NCBI GenBank assembly: GCA_963723235.1
Contig: CAVRPV010000019.1
Location: 1 to 64,000, forward strand
Direction: 5' to 3'
Source of the DNA: CAIRTM01 sp963723235
GTDB taxonomy: Bacteria; Desulfobacterota; WTBG01; CAIYCZ01; CAIRTM01
DNA: 64,000 nt
Shown here: positions 9,168 through 17,765 of the stretch, in pieces
How the letters are laid out: each line of letters starts with the position of its first letter
Numbering within the stretch: position 1 is the first letter of the stretch
Program-made: the position numbers and the translations under genes
The notes under the pieces: model-generated
What the model saw: only the letters and a program-made list of their open reading frames with translations
Database searches by the model: none
What the model was told of the DNA's origin: nothing

Positions 9168-9509
9168 CTATTCCGGCTTGACGTGCGCAACGCTCATACC
9201 GGCTATGTTTGCCCGGGAAACCTTTACCTTCACGTTCGGGGAGATCTCCAGAGTTACAATCGTATCGGTCAGCCCGGTAATTTTACCGTGCACACCGCCG
9301 GTGGTAACCACCATGTCGTCACGCTTCATGGCGTCAAGCATTGCCTGATGTTGTTTGGCTTTTTTCTGTTGCGGCCGGATAAGCAGAAAGTAGAAAATCA
9401 CCACCATGGCGATCAGGGGAACAAACGGTCCCAAGCCTCCGCCGCCAGACGCACCTGCCGGTGCACCCTGTCCCATTGCATACGCCACTGAAAATACGGT
9501 CAACATCAT
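9168..9509 (-). CDS. yajC: Sec translocon accessory subunit YajC
   Basis: About 113 residues with one N-terminal membrane helix (PLIAMVVIFYFLLIRPQQK), the family hallmark, then a conserved cytoplasmic domain (VVTTGGVHGKITGLTDT). It associates with SecDF. AGGAGG lies 7 bases before the chosen ATG at 9509; a GTG just upstream also reads in frame. First gene of the yajC-secD-secF unit, 25 bases before secD. Confidence 0.93.
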   Translation of the reverse strand: MMLTVFSVAYAMGQGAPAGASGGGGLGPFVPLIAMVVIFYFLLIRPQQKKAKQHQAMLDAMKRDDMVVTTGGVHGKITGLTDTIVTLEISPNVKVKVSRANIAGMSVAHVKPE

Positions 9510-9634
9510 CACACATCCTCCTGATTAGTAGTAAAATAAGCGTCAAACATCTAGCACACTTCACGAAAAAATACATGCAAAATTTTGATTCCCCCGTTCA
9601 CAGCACCCCGCTGCCGGATTTTTAAAACAATTTG

Positions 9635-10688
9635 TTACAGGATAAGCATGGCATCGCCATAGCTGAAGAACCGGTACCCGCGCTCAACAGCATCGGCGTA
9701 GGCTGCAAGCACGGCCTGCCGCCCGGCAAAGGCGCTGACCAGCAGCAGCAGGCTTGAGCGCGGCAGGTGAAAGTTGGTGATAAGCGCATCAACACCCCTG
9801 AACCGGTAGCCCGGATACACAAAAAGGGCCGTATGTCCCTCGGCAGCGTGCAGCACACCCTGTTCATCGGCGCAGGTTTCAAGCACACGGGCCGATGTTG
9901 TACCCACCGCAATTATGCGGCCTCCGTTGCTCCGGGCACGATTTATTCGTCCGGCAGCTTCTGCGCTCAAGCAGTAAAACTCCCGGTGCATGCTGTGCTC
10001 CTCGACAATGTCCCGGCGCAGAGGTTCAAACGTCCCGTAGCCGACATGCAGCGTAACAAATACAACGTCAGCGCCCTGCTGTTCAAGCGTGCTCATCAGC
10101 TCTGCGGTAAAATGCAGTCCGGCGGTCGGCGCGGCAACCGCTCCGGAGGAGCGGGCATACACGGTTTGATAGCGCTCACGGTCCAAGCCGCTCGCAGGTT
10201 TTTCAGGAGCGCGCGTAATGTAGGGCGGCAGCGGTGGGCGCCCGGCCCTTTGCAAGCGCCTCCTCGAACACACCCTCATACTGCAGATCAACGACCCACA
10301 TATTCTCCTGCGCGCGCTCGCGCACGATGGCGCGCATGTCCCCTTCACAGATAAGTTCCTGCGGCAGGCGCAGGGGCCGGCGTGTGCGGGCCAGGCACTG
10401 CCACTGCTGCACACCCGGTGCGGGTGCCTGCATGAACTGCAAAAGCAGCAGTTCCACCCGCCCGCCGGTCGGCTTGTGCCCGTAGATGCGCGCCGGTATC
10501 ACGCGGGTATCATTGGCAACCAGCACATCTCCGGGCCGGATGTAGCGCACAAGATCGCGGAAAAGCACATGCTCACGCGCACGTGCGGCGCGATCAAGCA
10601 CCATCAGGCGCGATTGATCGCGCTGGCCTGCAGGCTGCTGCGCAATCAATTCAGGCGGCAGGAAGTAATCAAAATCAGAAAGGTTCAC
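9635..10688 (-). CDS. queA: S-adenosylmethionine:tRNA ribosyltransferase-isomerase QueA (frameshifted)
   Basis: QueA builds epoxyqueuosine on the tRNA wobble base. Two frames together give a standard ~350-residue protein. Residues 1-150 (MNLSDFDYFLPPELIAQQPA, then DVLVANDTRVIPARI) run in one frame. The rest, with GRPPLPPYITR, APTAGLHFT, LHVGYGTF and the NFHLPRSSLL ending, runs in another. The break is at about 10240-10250; removing one C in the GGGCCGGG stretch restores GGRPPLPPYI. Otherwise intact, so this is probably a sequencing indel, though a true null allele is possible. The gene diverges from clpS. Confidence 0.88.
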
Positions 10689-10815
10689 TGGCTATGGCGT
10701 CCATGTATCAATTCTATTCACCGGGGGCACACACGCGCAGCCGCAGCGATAGGCCGAAGGCAACCACTATACCCGAGCATGACAGCCTGTCAAGTGTTCC
10801 GGGTTTATTTCAGTA

Positions 10816-10843
10816 TTGACAGGCGCTCAAAATATATTATGCT
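10816..10843 (+). promoter_or_regulatory. Likely sigma-70 promoter of clpS-clpA
   Basis: TTGACA at 10816-10821, a 16-base spacer, and TATGCT at 10838-10843. It lies 60-85 bases before the clpS ATG, in the gap between divergent queA and clpS. Seen by eye only. Confidence 0.5.
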
Positions 10844-10901
10844 TTAGTACAGGAGATGCACACCTGCCCGAAGGTGTCCAACAGCAGGAGCGTTTTTTAC
10901 C

Positions 10902-11213
10902 ATGGGTGCCGGAACACCTGAATTTCAGGAAGAACTTAACAGCAGCACAGATCTGGGAGAGCCCCGGCAATTCCGTGTGCTGCTGCACAACGACAACTAT
11001 ACCACCATGGAGTTCGTTGTTGAAGTCCTTGAATCGGTCTTTAACAAAAACGCACCTGAGGCAACCAATATAATGCTGAACGTACATAAACAGGGAATCG
11101 GTGTCTGCGGGGTTTTCACGGCCGAAGTGGCCGAGACAAAGGTGGCGATCGTACACCACCTGGCCCGCCAGCGCAATTTCCCGCTGCGCTGCTCAATGGA
11201 AGAAGTATCATGA
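10902..11213 (+). CDS. clpS: ClpS adaptor
   Basis: 103 residues. ClpS delivers N-degron substrates to ClpA(P). Signatures are RVLLHNDNYTTMEFVVEVL, V-F-x-x-x-x-P-E-A-T-N-I-M-L-N-V-H, G-x-G-V-C-G-V-F-T-x-E-V-A and a C-terminal FPLRCSMEE. The D-N-x-T-T-M-E-F segment is the N-degron pocket region in known ClpS proteins. AGGAG lies about 11 bases before the ATG. Its stop overlaps the clpA start, so the two are translationally coupled. Confidence 0.95.
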   Translation: MGAGTPEFQEELNSSTDLGEPRQFRVLLHNDNYTTMEFVVEVLESVFNKNAPEATNIMLNVHKQGIGVCGVFTAEVAETKVAIVHHLARQRNFPLRCSMEEVS

Positions 11214-13556
11214 TGATTAAACGCGAACTGGAGCTTGCCTTTGCCGCAGCCGTGCGCGAAGCACAGCGCCGTCGACATGAAATGCTGACGGTTGAACATA
11301 TTCTCTATGCCCTGCTCTATGATGAAATGGGCAGCCGCATTCTCGCCAACTGCGGCGCGGATATTGATCAGCTCAAGGGCCGCCTTGATGAATTCTTCGC
11401 TGAAAACATAGAACTGCTGCCCGATACGGAAGAAAAAGAAATCGTGCAGTCAATCGGTGTGCAGCGCGTGCTGCAGCGCGCGCTGATGCACGTCCAGGCC
11501 TCGGAAAAATCCGAGGTTGATGCCGGTGATATTCTGGCTTCAATTTTCGAGGAGGAAAATTCGCACGCGGTCTTTTTCCTGAAATCACAGGGCATCAACC
11601 GCCTGGATATTCTCAACTATATTTCACACGGCATCAGCGCAGACCCGCCCGATTGCCCGGCCGAAGAGTGCGAGCGCCGACGTGCCGCGCAGGAAACCGC
11701 TGCGCCGCAAGGCGGTTCCCAGCCCGGCATGCTTGAGCGTTTTACCGTCAACCTGGTTGAAAAAGCACGCGCAGGGCTCATCGACCCCCTGATCGGACGC
11801 ACGGCCGAACTGGAGCGCACCCTGCAGGTACTCAACCGCCGCGTCAAAAACAATCCGCTGTTTGTCGGCGATGCCGGTGTCGGCAAAACCGCAATCGCCG
11901 AAGGTCTGGCCCTGAAAATCGCCCGCGCCGAGGTGCCGCCCCAGTTTGCGCATACGGAAATTTATGCTGTTGATATGGGAACCATGCTGGCGGGCACCAA
12001 ATTCCGCGGTGATTTTGAAGCGCGCATGCAGGCGGTCATAAAGGAGCTGCAACAAAAAGATAATGCCATTATTTTCATTGACGAAATCCACACCGTGGTC
12101 GGCGCCGGTGCCACCAGCGGCGGTTCCATGGACGCCTCCAATATCCTGAAACCCGTTATTTCCTCAGGCAAACTGCGCTGCATCGGTTCCACTACTCATG
12201 AAGAATATAAAACCCATTTCGGCAAGGATCGGGCCCTGGCGCGCAGATTCCAGAAAATTGAAATAACCGAACCCGATATCCCCCAAACCATCGAAATTTT
12301 AAAGGGCCTCAAGCCCTACTATGAAAAGCACCATGAGGTTTCCTATACACCGGCGGCGCTCAGGTCAGCGGCTGAACTTTCCGCCAAGCACATCAATGAT
12401 TACTTTCTGCCGGATAAGGCAATTGATGTTATTGATGAGGCCGGGGCAGCCCTGAACCTGTACCCGAAAACAAAAAAAAGCCGCAGCATTACCCCCCACG
12501 ATATTGAAAAAGTTGTTGCGCGCATGGCCAGGATACCCACACGCAGCGTTTCAAGCTCCGATAAGATGCAAATCCAGAATCTTGAACAGGCCCTGTGTGA
12601 GCGGGTATTCGGTCAGAATAGCGCCATTGCCAGCCTCGCAACCGCTATTAAGCGTTCACGCGCCGGGCTTGGCCATCCCGACAAGCCCATCGGCTCTTTT
12701 CTGCTCATGGGCCCGACAGGTGTCGGCAAGACCGAAGTCGCCCGGCAGCTCGCTGCCGTGATGGGCATTCAGTTCGTGCGTTTTGACATGAGCGAGTACA
12801 TGGAAAAGCACACGGTCGCCCGGCTGATCGGGGCTCCGCCCGGATATGTCGGCTTTGAGCAGGCGGGACTTCTGACTGATGCCATCAACCGGCACCCCTT
12901 CAGCGTGCTGCTGCTGGATGAAATTGAAAAAGCGCACCCTGATATTTTCAACATCCTGCTGCAGATCATGGACTATGCGACGCTCACCGACAATAACGGC
13001 AAAAAGGCAGATTTCCGGCATGTGATTCTGCTGATGACCTCCAATGCCGGCGCACGGGAGATGACATCCTCCAGCATCGGTTTCGGTGGCGGCAGCGTTG
13101 AAGTTACCGCACACAAAGGCCTGCGCGCCGTTGAAAAACTCTTCAGCCCCGAGTTCCGCAACCGCCTTGATGAAATCGTCATGTTCAATGCCCTGCCCTC
13201 TCAGATCGTGGAGCAGATTGTTGACAAATTCATTCAGGAAATCCGCGACACAGGTAGCTGCCAGGAAAGTTGCGATCCGCCTGAGTGACGCTGCGCGTGC
13301 CTGGATTGCCCGTAACGGATTCAGCCCGGAATACGGGGCACGGCCGCTGGCGCGCCTGATACAGAGCCAGATTAAAAACCCCCTGTCCGATGAACTGCTG
13401 TTCGGGCGCCTGCGCAGCGGCGGCACGGTCCTGATTGACCTGGACCGGGATGCCCCTGCGGAACTGAAAAAAGACAGTACGCAGAACTGCCTGACCTTCA
13501 CGTTTGACGAAGTCGTAAAAAGTCTGAAAAAGCCCGTTTTCAAGGCGCACTCGTAA
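11210..13556 (+). CDS. clpA: ATP-dependent Clp protease ATP-binding subunit ClpA (frameshifted near 3' end)
   Basis: A ClpA-type unfoldase of about 780 residues. It has an N-terminal Clp repeat domain, AAA1 with Walker A GDAGVGKTAIAEG and FIDEIHTVVGAGA, and AAA2 with GPTGVGKTEVARQL, then D2-small (GARPLARLIQSQIKNPL). It feeds ClpP with ClpS help; clpP is not in this window. The frame breaks at about 13250: dropping one base in CGCGACACAGG gives R-D-Q-V-A-A-R-K-V and aligns exactly with E. coli ClpA length. The last ~100 residues are otherwise lost in the primary frame, so a sequencing indel is likely. Confidence 0.93.
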
Positions 13557-13574
13557 AAAGTTCGCAGGCAAGGC

Positions 13575-13740
13575 CGCCGAGTGTTAAAAAAGTTCTTTTT
13601 TACAGGCTGTTCAAAAACGGCCAGATGCAAGCGCGCGCTGTCATGATCTTTGTAGGGACACGGAATGAGGCGTACTTTTCTGTACGCCGCAGTGACGATA
13701 TCATGAGCGCAACGCAAGCACATGGGCGTTTTTCAACAGC
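13575..13740 (+). repeat. Modular palindromic element, copy 1
   Basis: Left end TACAGGCTGTTCAAAAAC at about 13601, right end GCGTTTTTCAACAGC at 13740, core palindrome GGCGTACTTTTCTGTACGCC in the middle. A preamble AAAAAAGTTCTTTTTTA precedes the left end, as in other copies. It lies between clpA and aat. Confidence 0.85.
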
Positions 13741-13818
13741 GCGGCAGACAGCATCCGGACTTTTTACGAGGGTGTCACGTTTGAATAACAACGAAGTTTT
13801 CAACCCGGCAATTGAAGC

Positions 13819-14556
13819 ATGCCTGTTTACCATCTGAGCGCCGACCCTGTTTTCCCGCATCCGGAACTGGCCGGGCCTGACGGACTGCTGGCCGTGGGCG
13901 GTGATCTGAGCACTGAGCGCCTGCTGAACGCCTACCGGCAGGGAATCTTCCCCTGGTACGGCGAAGGCGATCCGATCCTGTGGTGGTCTCCCGACCCGCG
14001 ACTGGTGCTTGACCCGCGCCATATCGTCATCTCGAAAAGCCTGGCGCGCACACTCAAAAAAAATCCTTTCCGCATTACGCTTGACAGCGCCTTCGAGGAT
14101 GTCATCAACCGCTGCGCCCGCGCTGTGCGCCCGGGCCGTCCCGGAACCTGGATTGTGCCGGCAATGCGCTCGGCCTACATACGGCTGCACCGGGCAGGCC
14201 TTGCACACTCGGTTGAAGCCTGGCAGGATGACCAACTGGTCGGGGGCCTCTACGGTGTTTCCATGGGAAGCGCATTTTTCGGCGAATCAATGTTTGCCGC
14301 ACAGCGTGACGCATCCAAGGTATGCCTGGTCTACCTTGCAGCCCTGTTGCGCGCCTGGGATTTTGACTGTATCGACTGCCAGGTAACAACTGAGCATCTG
14401 CTGAGCCTGGGCGCTGCTGAAATTCCGCGCACACTGTTCCTTGAGCGCCTGGCAGCGCGCTGCAGGCTCCGGATCGCACAGGACCCTGGCACCTGCCGCC
14501 CGAAACATATCCGCTCATGCCGGAGGCGGGGCATAATTGTGCCTTCCCCCTTTTAA
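13819..14556 (+). CDS. aat: Leucyl/phenylalanyl-tRNA--protein transferase
   Basis: 245 residues. Aat adds Leu or Phe to N-terminal Arg/Lys of proteins, making N-degrons for ClpS-ClpAP. Signatures are DGLLAVGGDLS, L-N-A-Y-R-Q-G-I-F-P-W, PILWWSPDPRLVL, GTWIVPAMRSAYIRLH, HSVEAW, LVGGLYGVSMGSAFFGESMF and CQVTTEHLLSLGA. The C-terminus after 'ERLAARC' is divergent and basic. Placed after clpS and clpA, it completes a compact degradation pathway, although a repeat element separates it from clpA. Confidence 0.95.
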   Translation: MPVYHLSADPVFPHPELAGPDGLLAVGGDLSTERLLNAYRQGIFPWYGEGDPILWWSPDPRLVLDPRHIVISKSLARTLKKNPFRITLDSAFEDVINRCARAVRPGRPGTWIVPAMRSAYIRLHRAGLAHSVEAWQDDQLVGGLYGVSMGSAFFGESMFAAQRDASKVCLVYLAALLRAWDFDCIDCQVTTEHLLSLGAAEIPRTLFLERLAARCRLRIAQDPGTCRPKHIRSCRRRGIIVPSPF

Positions 14557-14694
14557 TATTGTAAAGAATATCTTTTATTGTTCGAAATAATAGAGATATA
14601 GTATTACAAAGCAGGCCTGATACACAATACACCGGACTGCAGCACGTCACGGCCGGCCTGCCTGTACCGCACGCATAAGGAGCATTACAGACAC

Positions 14695-16491
14695 ATGAAA
14701 CGCAGTCTTCTTCTCCAAGACGTATGTGACATTCTGGTTAACCGTTCAGTTATGAGCGCTGATCAACGTTCCCAGGTTCTGGCTCGCCAGAAGGAACTGC
14801 GCGCCAAGGTTGCCACCCTGCAGGATCTCAAGGGCGACCGGGCCGGACACAGTGTGACCCCGGCCGAAATAATCGCCACGCTCAACCTGCGCAGCGCAGC
14901 CGGCACCGTTATAACCGAAGATATGGTCATGAGCGAGGTGGGCGATGCCCTGGGCATCCCGTTTAAAAAAATCAACCCCCTTGAGCTCGACCTTGACGTG
15001 GTAACCCGCACGTTTTCAAAGGCCTTCGCCATTCGCAGCCTGGCTGTGCCGATCGCCATTGAAAATGGAGAACTGCTGGTAGCCATGGTCAATCCCCTGG
15101 ACCGCGAAGCGCTGGATGATATCAAAAAGGTGCAGAAACTGCCGATCCAGCCCATCATCAGCACCAAGACCGATATTGTGAAGCTGATCCAGGAGTTTTT
15201 CGGATTTCAGCAGTCCGTAGTCAAGGCTGAACGCGAGCTTGTCAGCCCCGGTGTCGATATCGGAAATTTTGAGCAGTACGCGAAAATGGGAACGGCCGGT
15301 GACCCTGAAACCACCGAGAAATACGTACAAAATGCGGTCGACTATCTGTTCCGCTATGCCTTTGAACAGCGCGCAAGCGACATTCATATTGAACCCAAGC
15401 GCGAAAAAAGTATGGTGAGGCTTAGAATCGACGGCATCCTGCACACCACCTATACGGTGCCGCCCGTGGTGCACAATGCCATGGTTTCGCGTATTAAGGG
15501 CCTGTCCCGGCTCGATATCGCTGAGAAGCGCCGGCCTCAGGACGGCCGCATCAAGCTGCTTGACCGCGACCGTGACGTTGAAATCCGCGTGTCAACCATC
15601 CCCGTGGCCTTTGGCGAAAAAGCCGTACTGCGCATTTTAAACCCCGAGGTATTGTTCCAGGATCTGGAGCAGCTCGGCTTTGTCACATCAGACCTGCTGC
15701 GCTATCGCTCCATGCTCGCCCGCCCGCACGGCATGATCCTGTTCACCGGGCCGACCGGAAGCGGTAAAACAACCTCGCTGTACTCCACCCTGAGAGCGGT
15801 GCACACCCCGGAAAAAAATATCACCACGATTGAAGACCCGATCGAAATGGTCTGTGAAGATTATAATCAGATCTCTGTGCAGCCGGCCATTGATGTTACC
15901 TTTTCATCGATTCTGCGTAACATCCTGCGCCAGGATCCCGATATTATCATGATCGGTGAGATTCGCGATCAGGATACGGCCCGCAATGCCATTCAGGCAG
16001 CACTGACCGGGCACCTGGTGCTCTCAACCCTGCACACCAATGACGCTCCCTCGGCCGTGACGCGACTGCTCGATCTTGATATCGAGGCGTTTCTGGTCAG
16101 CTCAACCCTGCTGGGCTCCGTGGCCCAGCGCCTGGTGCGCATCATCTGCCCCAACTGCAGGGAAACATTCCCGCTGCTGCGCGATGAATTTGAAGGGCTG
16201 GGGCTCTCTCTGCCTGCAACATACACTGAGCCGGAAGTACAGCTTACACGCGGGCGGGGCTGTCTGCAATGCCGCAAAACAACCTATCAGGGCCGCGAGG
16301 CCGTATTTGAAGTCATGTTAATAACGGATACGGTGCGCGACATGATCAACCAGCGCATGTCTGTCGATGAAATCAAAAAACAGGCCTGCCGCGAAGGCAT
16401 GCATCTTCTGAAAGAAAACGCGGTTGAAAAAATACTGCGGGGACGGACAACCTATCAGGAGGTGCTCAGGTGCATCAGCCAGGCAGATTAG
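14695..16491 (+). CDS. pilB: Type IV pilus / type II secretion assembly ATPase PilB (GspE)
   Basis: 598 residues, a hexameric secretion-superfamily ATPase that powers pilin or pseudopilin assembly at the inner membrane. It has a GspE N-terminal domain (about 80-180), Walker A GPTGSGKTT at 352-360, the Asp box ITTIEDPIE, Walker B IIMIGEIRD, the His box LSTLHTND, and a tetracysteine zinc site (CPNC then CLQC). No other pilus gene is beside it, so PilB versus GspE is not settled. An N-terminal insertion rich in basic residues (20-60) is unusual. AAGGAG lies about 12 bases before the ATG. Confidence 0.92.
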   Translation: MKRSLLLQDVCDILVNRSVMSADQRSQVLARQKELRAKVATLQDLKGDRAGHSVTPAEIIATLNLRSAAGTVITEDMVMSEVGDALGIPFKKINPLELDLDVVTRTFSKAFAIRSLAVPIAIENGELLVAMVNPLDREALDDIKKVQKLPIQPIISTKTDIVKLIQEFFGFQQSVVKAERELVSPGVDIGNFEQYAKMGTAGDPETTEKYVQNAVDYLFRYAFEQRASDIHIEPKREKSMVRLRIDGILHTTYTVPPVVHNAMVSRIKGLSRLDIAEKRRPQDGRIKLLDRDRDVEIRVSTIPVAFGEKAVLRILNPEVLFQDLEQLGFVTSDLLRYRSMLARPHGMILFTGPTGSGKTTSLYSTLRAVHTPEKNITTIEDPIEMVCEDYNQISVQPAIDVTFSSILRNILRQDPDIIMIGEIRDQDTARNAIQAALTGHLVLSTLHTNDAPSAVTRLLDLDIEAFLVSSTLLGSVAQRLVRIICPNCRETFPLLRDEFEGLGLSLPATYTEPEVQLTRGRGCLQCRKTTYQGREAVFEVMLITDTVRDMINQRMSVDEIKKQACREGMHLLKENAVEKILRGRTTYQEVLRCISQAD

Positions 16492-16964
16492 CCGATAAAA
16501 TCATGCCGTTCGAAGAGCTGCGCCAGGTTGTGTCGGCCCGGCAGGCTGCGGGCCAGACAATCGTGTTCACCAACGGCTGCTTCGACATTCTGCATGCCGG
16601 GCATGTTGACCTGCTGGAGGATGCCGCGTGCGAAGGCGATGTTCTGGTGGTGGCCCTGAACAGCGATGCCTCGGTGCGCGGCCTGAAGGGGCCGGACCGG
16701 CCGGTTAATCCCCAGGAACAGCGCACGCGCGTACTGGCCGCACTGGCCGTGGTTGACTATGTGGTTCTTTTTGACGATCCCGATCCGGGCCGTTTGATTA
16801 CCGGCCTGCTGCCGGATGTACTGGTCAAGGGCGGCGACTGGACCCCGGAGGCAATTATCGGCTCTGATGTGGTCAAGGCTTCCGGCGGCCGTGTTATGAC
16901 AATCCCGCTCAAGTATGGCGCCTCAACAACCGATATAATCAGGAAAGCGCGCAGCAGCGTATAG
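16470..16964 (+). CDS. hldE: ADP-heptose synthase-type nucleotidyltransferase (RfaE domain II)
   Basis: 164 residues matching only the nucleotidyltransferase half of HldE (RfaE2/HldC type). It would transfer AMP to heptose-1-phosphate for LPS core. Signatures are VFTNGCFDILHAGHVDLLE, the ALNSDASVRGLKGPDRPVN segment and the C-terminal YGASTTDIIRKA. The GTG start at 16470 overlaps pilB by 22 bases and is set by AGGAGG 7 bases upstream. The kinase half must be a separate gene elsewhere. Related cytidylyltransferases share the fold, but the S-T-T-D-I-I ending favours heptose. Confidence 0.88.
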   Translation: MHQPGRLADKIMPFEELRQVVSARQAAGQTIVFTNGCFDILHAGHVDLLEDAACEGDVLVVALNSDASVRGLKGPDRPVNPQEQRTRVLAALAVVDYVVLFDDPDPGRLITGLLPDVLVKGGDWTPEAIIGSDVVKASGGRVMTIPLKYGASTTDIIRKARSSV

Positions 16965-17093
16965 AAACGGGCGGGCAATAACGCACAAGCAGCCCGTGTC
17001 CCGCGCAGCCGCGTACATGCCGGTGCTCCAGCGCAAACTCGAAGAAGCTTACGGACAGCGGAGATACGTCTCCACAACAGACGCGAAACCACG

Positions 17094-17546
17094 ATGGGAA
17101 ATCCAACCGGGCTTACGAAGCGCAGGTTCAGGCGCCTTAACGTCACTCTGGATGTCGGCGTGTCGGTTGAGGCGGACGACAGGAAAACCGGGCTGCCCGA
17201 ACGAATGCTGACCGCATGCCGCAACCTGTCGCTGGATGGTCTCTGCCTTGAGACCGCACACCTTGAAAGCGGCGCTGTCAAACTTTTATCGGGCCCGGCC
17301 GGAAAGCGCGACTACACACTTGCGCTTGAACTCATCCTGACGCCGGGTGAGCCGCCTTTGCAGGTCCGTGGAGAGGTCTGCTGGTACAATGTCGACCATA
17401 CCGCACTGGATTTCATCTATCAGCTGGGAGTCGAATTTGTTGACCTCTCGCCTGCATCCCGCAGCGCCCTGAAACGCTTTATCCGGGGCCATTGCCGGCG
17501 CCGGAGCCTGTTCACTTCAATCAAATCATTTTTTACCCGCCGCTGA
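17094..17546 (+). CDS. PilZ domain protein
   Basis: 150 residues with the two PilZ c-di-GMP motifs: RR-F-RR near the start (KRRFRRLNV) and N-L-S-L-D-G-L, the D/NxSxxG class. The C-terminal V-E-F-V-D-L-S-P strand and basic tail are typical. It is a likely cytoplasmic c-di-GMP effector. Closeness to pilB suggests a link to pilus or secretion control, which is inference. No strong ribosome binding site was seen, so the start is less certain. Confidence 0.75.
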   Translation: MGNPTGLTKRRFRRLNVTLDVGVSVEADDRKTGLPERMLTACRNLSLDGLCLETAHLESGAVKLLSGPAGKRDYTLALELILTPGEPPLQVRGEVCWYNVDHTALDFIYQLGVEFVDLSPASRSALKRFIRGHCRRRSLFTSIKSFFTRR

Positions 17547-17684
17547 ACAGCATACGCCTGCGCCGAACGGCACCTTCCAGCAAAAACCGTCCCTGTGGGT
17601 ATGATATCTTCAGCAGGACAGACATCTCAAAACCCCTGTTTTTCCTGCCTGAAAAAATATTTTTTCAAAAATTGAACTTTCTCC

Positions 17685-17714
17685 TTGACAGCCCCACATG
17701 TAGTATTCTATATA
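17685..17714 (+). promoter_or_regulatory. Likely sigma-70 promoter of nrdD
   Basis: TTGACA at 17685-17690 and CTATAT (17-base spacer) or TATATA (18-base spacer) at 17708-17714, about 50 bases before the nrdD ATG. The AT-rich CTATATATTGG and CAATATACAG stretches just downstream could hold an operator, but they do not fit the spacing of a paired NrdR box. Confidence 0.5.
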
Positions 17715-17765
17715 TTGGCTCAATACAATATACAGTTAAATCTTTTAGCGATAGGGGTTGCGGAT

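Noticed and set aside
17700..17740. Possible NrdR operator upstream of nrdD
   Set aside because: CTATATATTGG and CAATATACAG resemble half sites, but they are only about 18 bp apart, whereas paired NrdR boxes are about 31 bp centre to centre.
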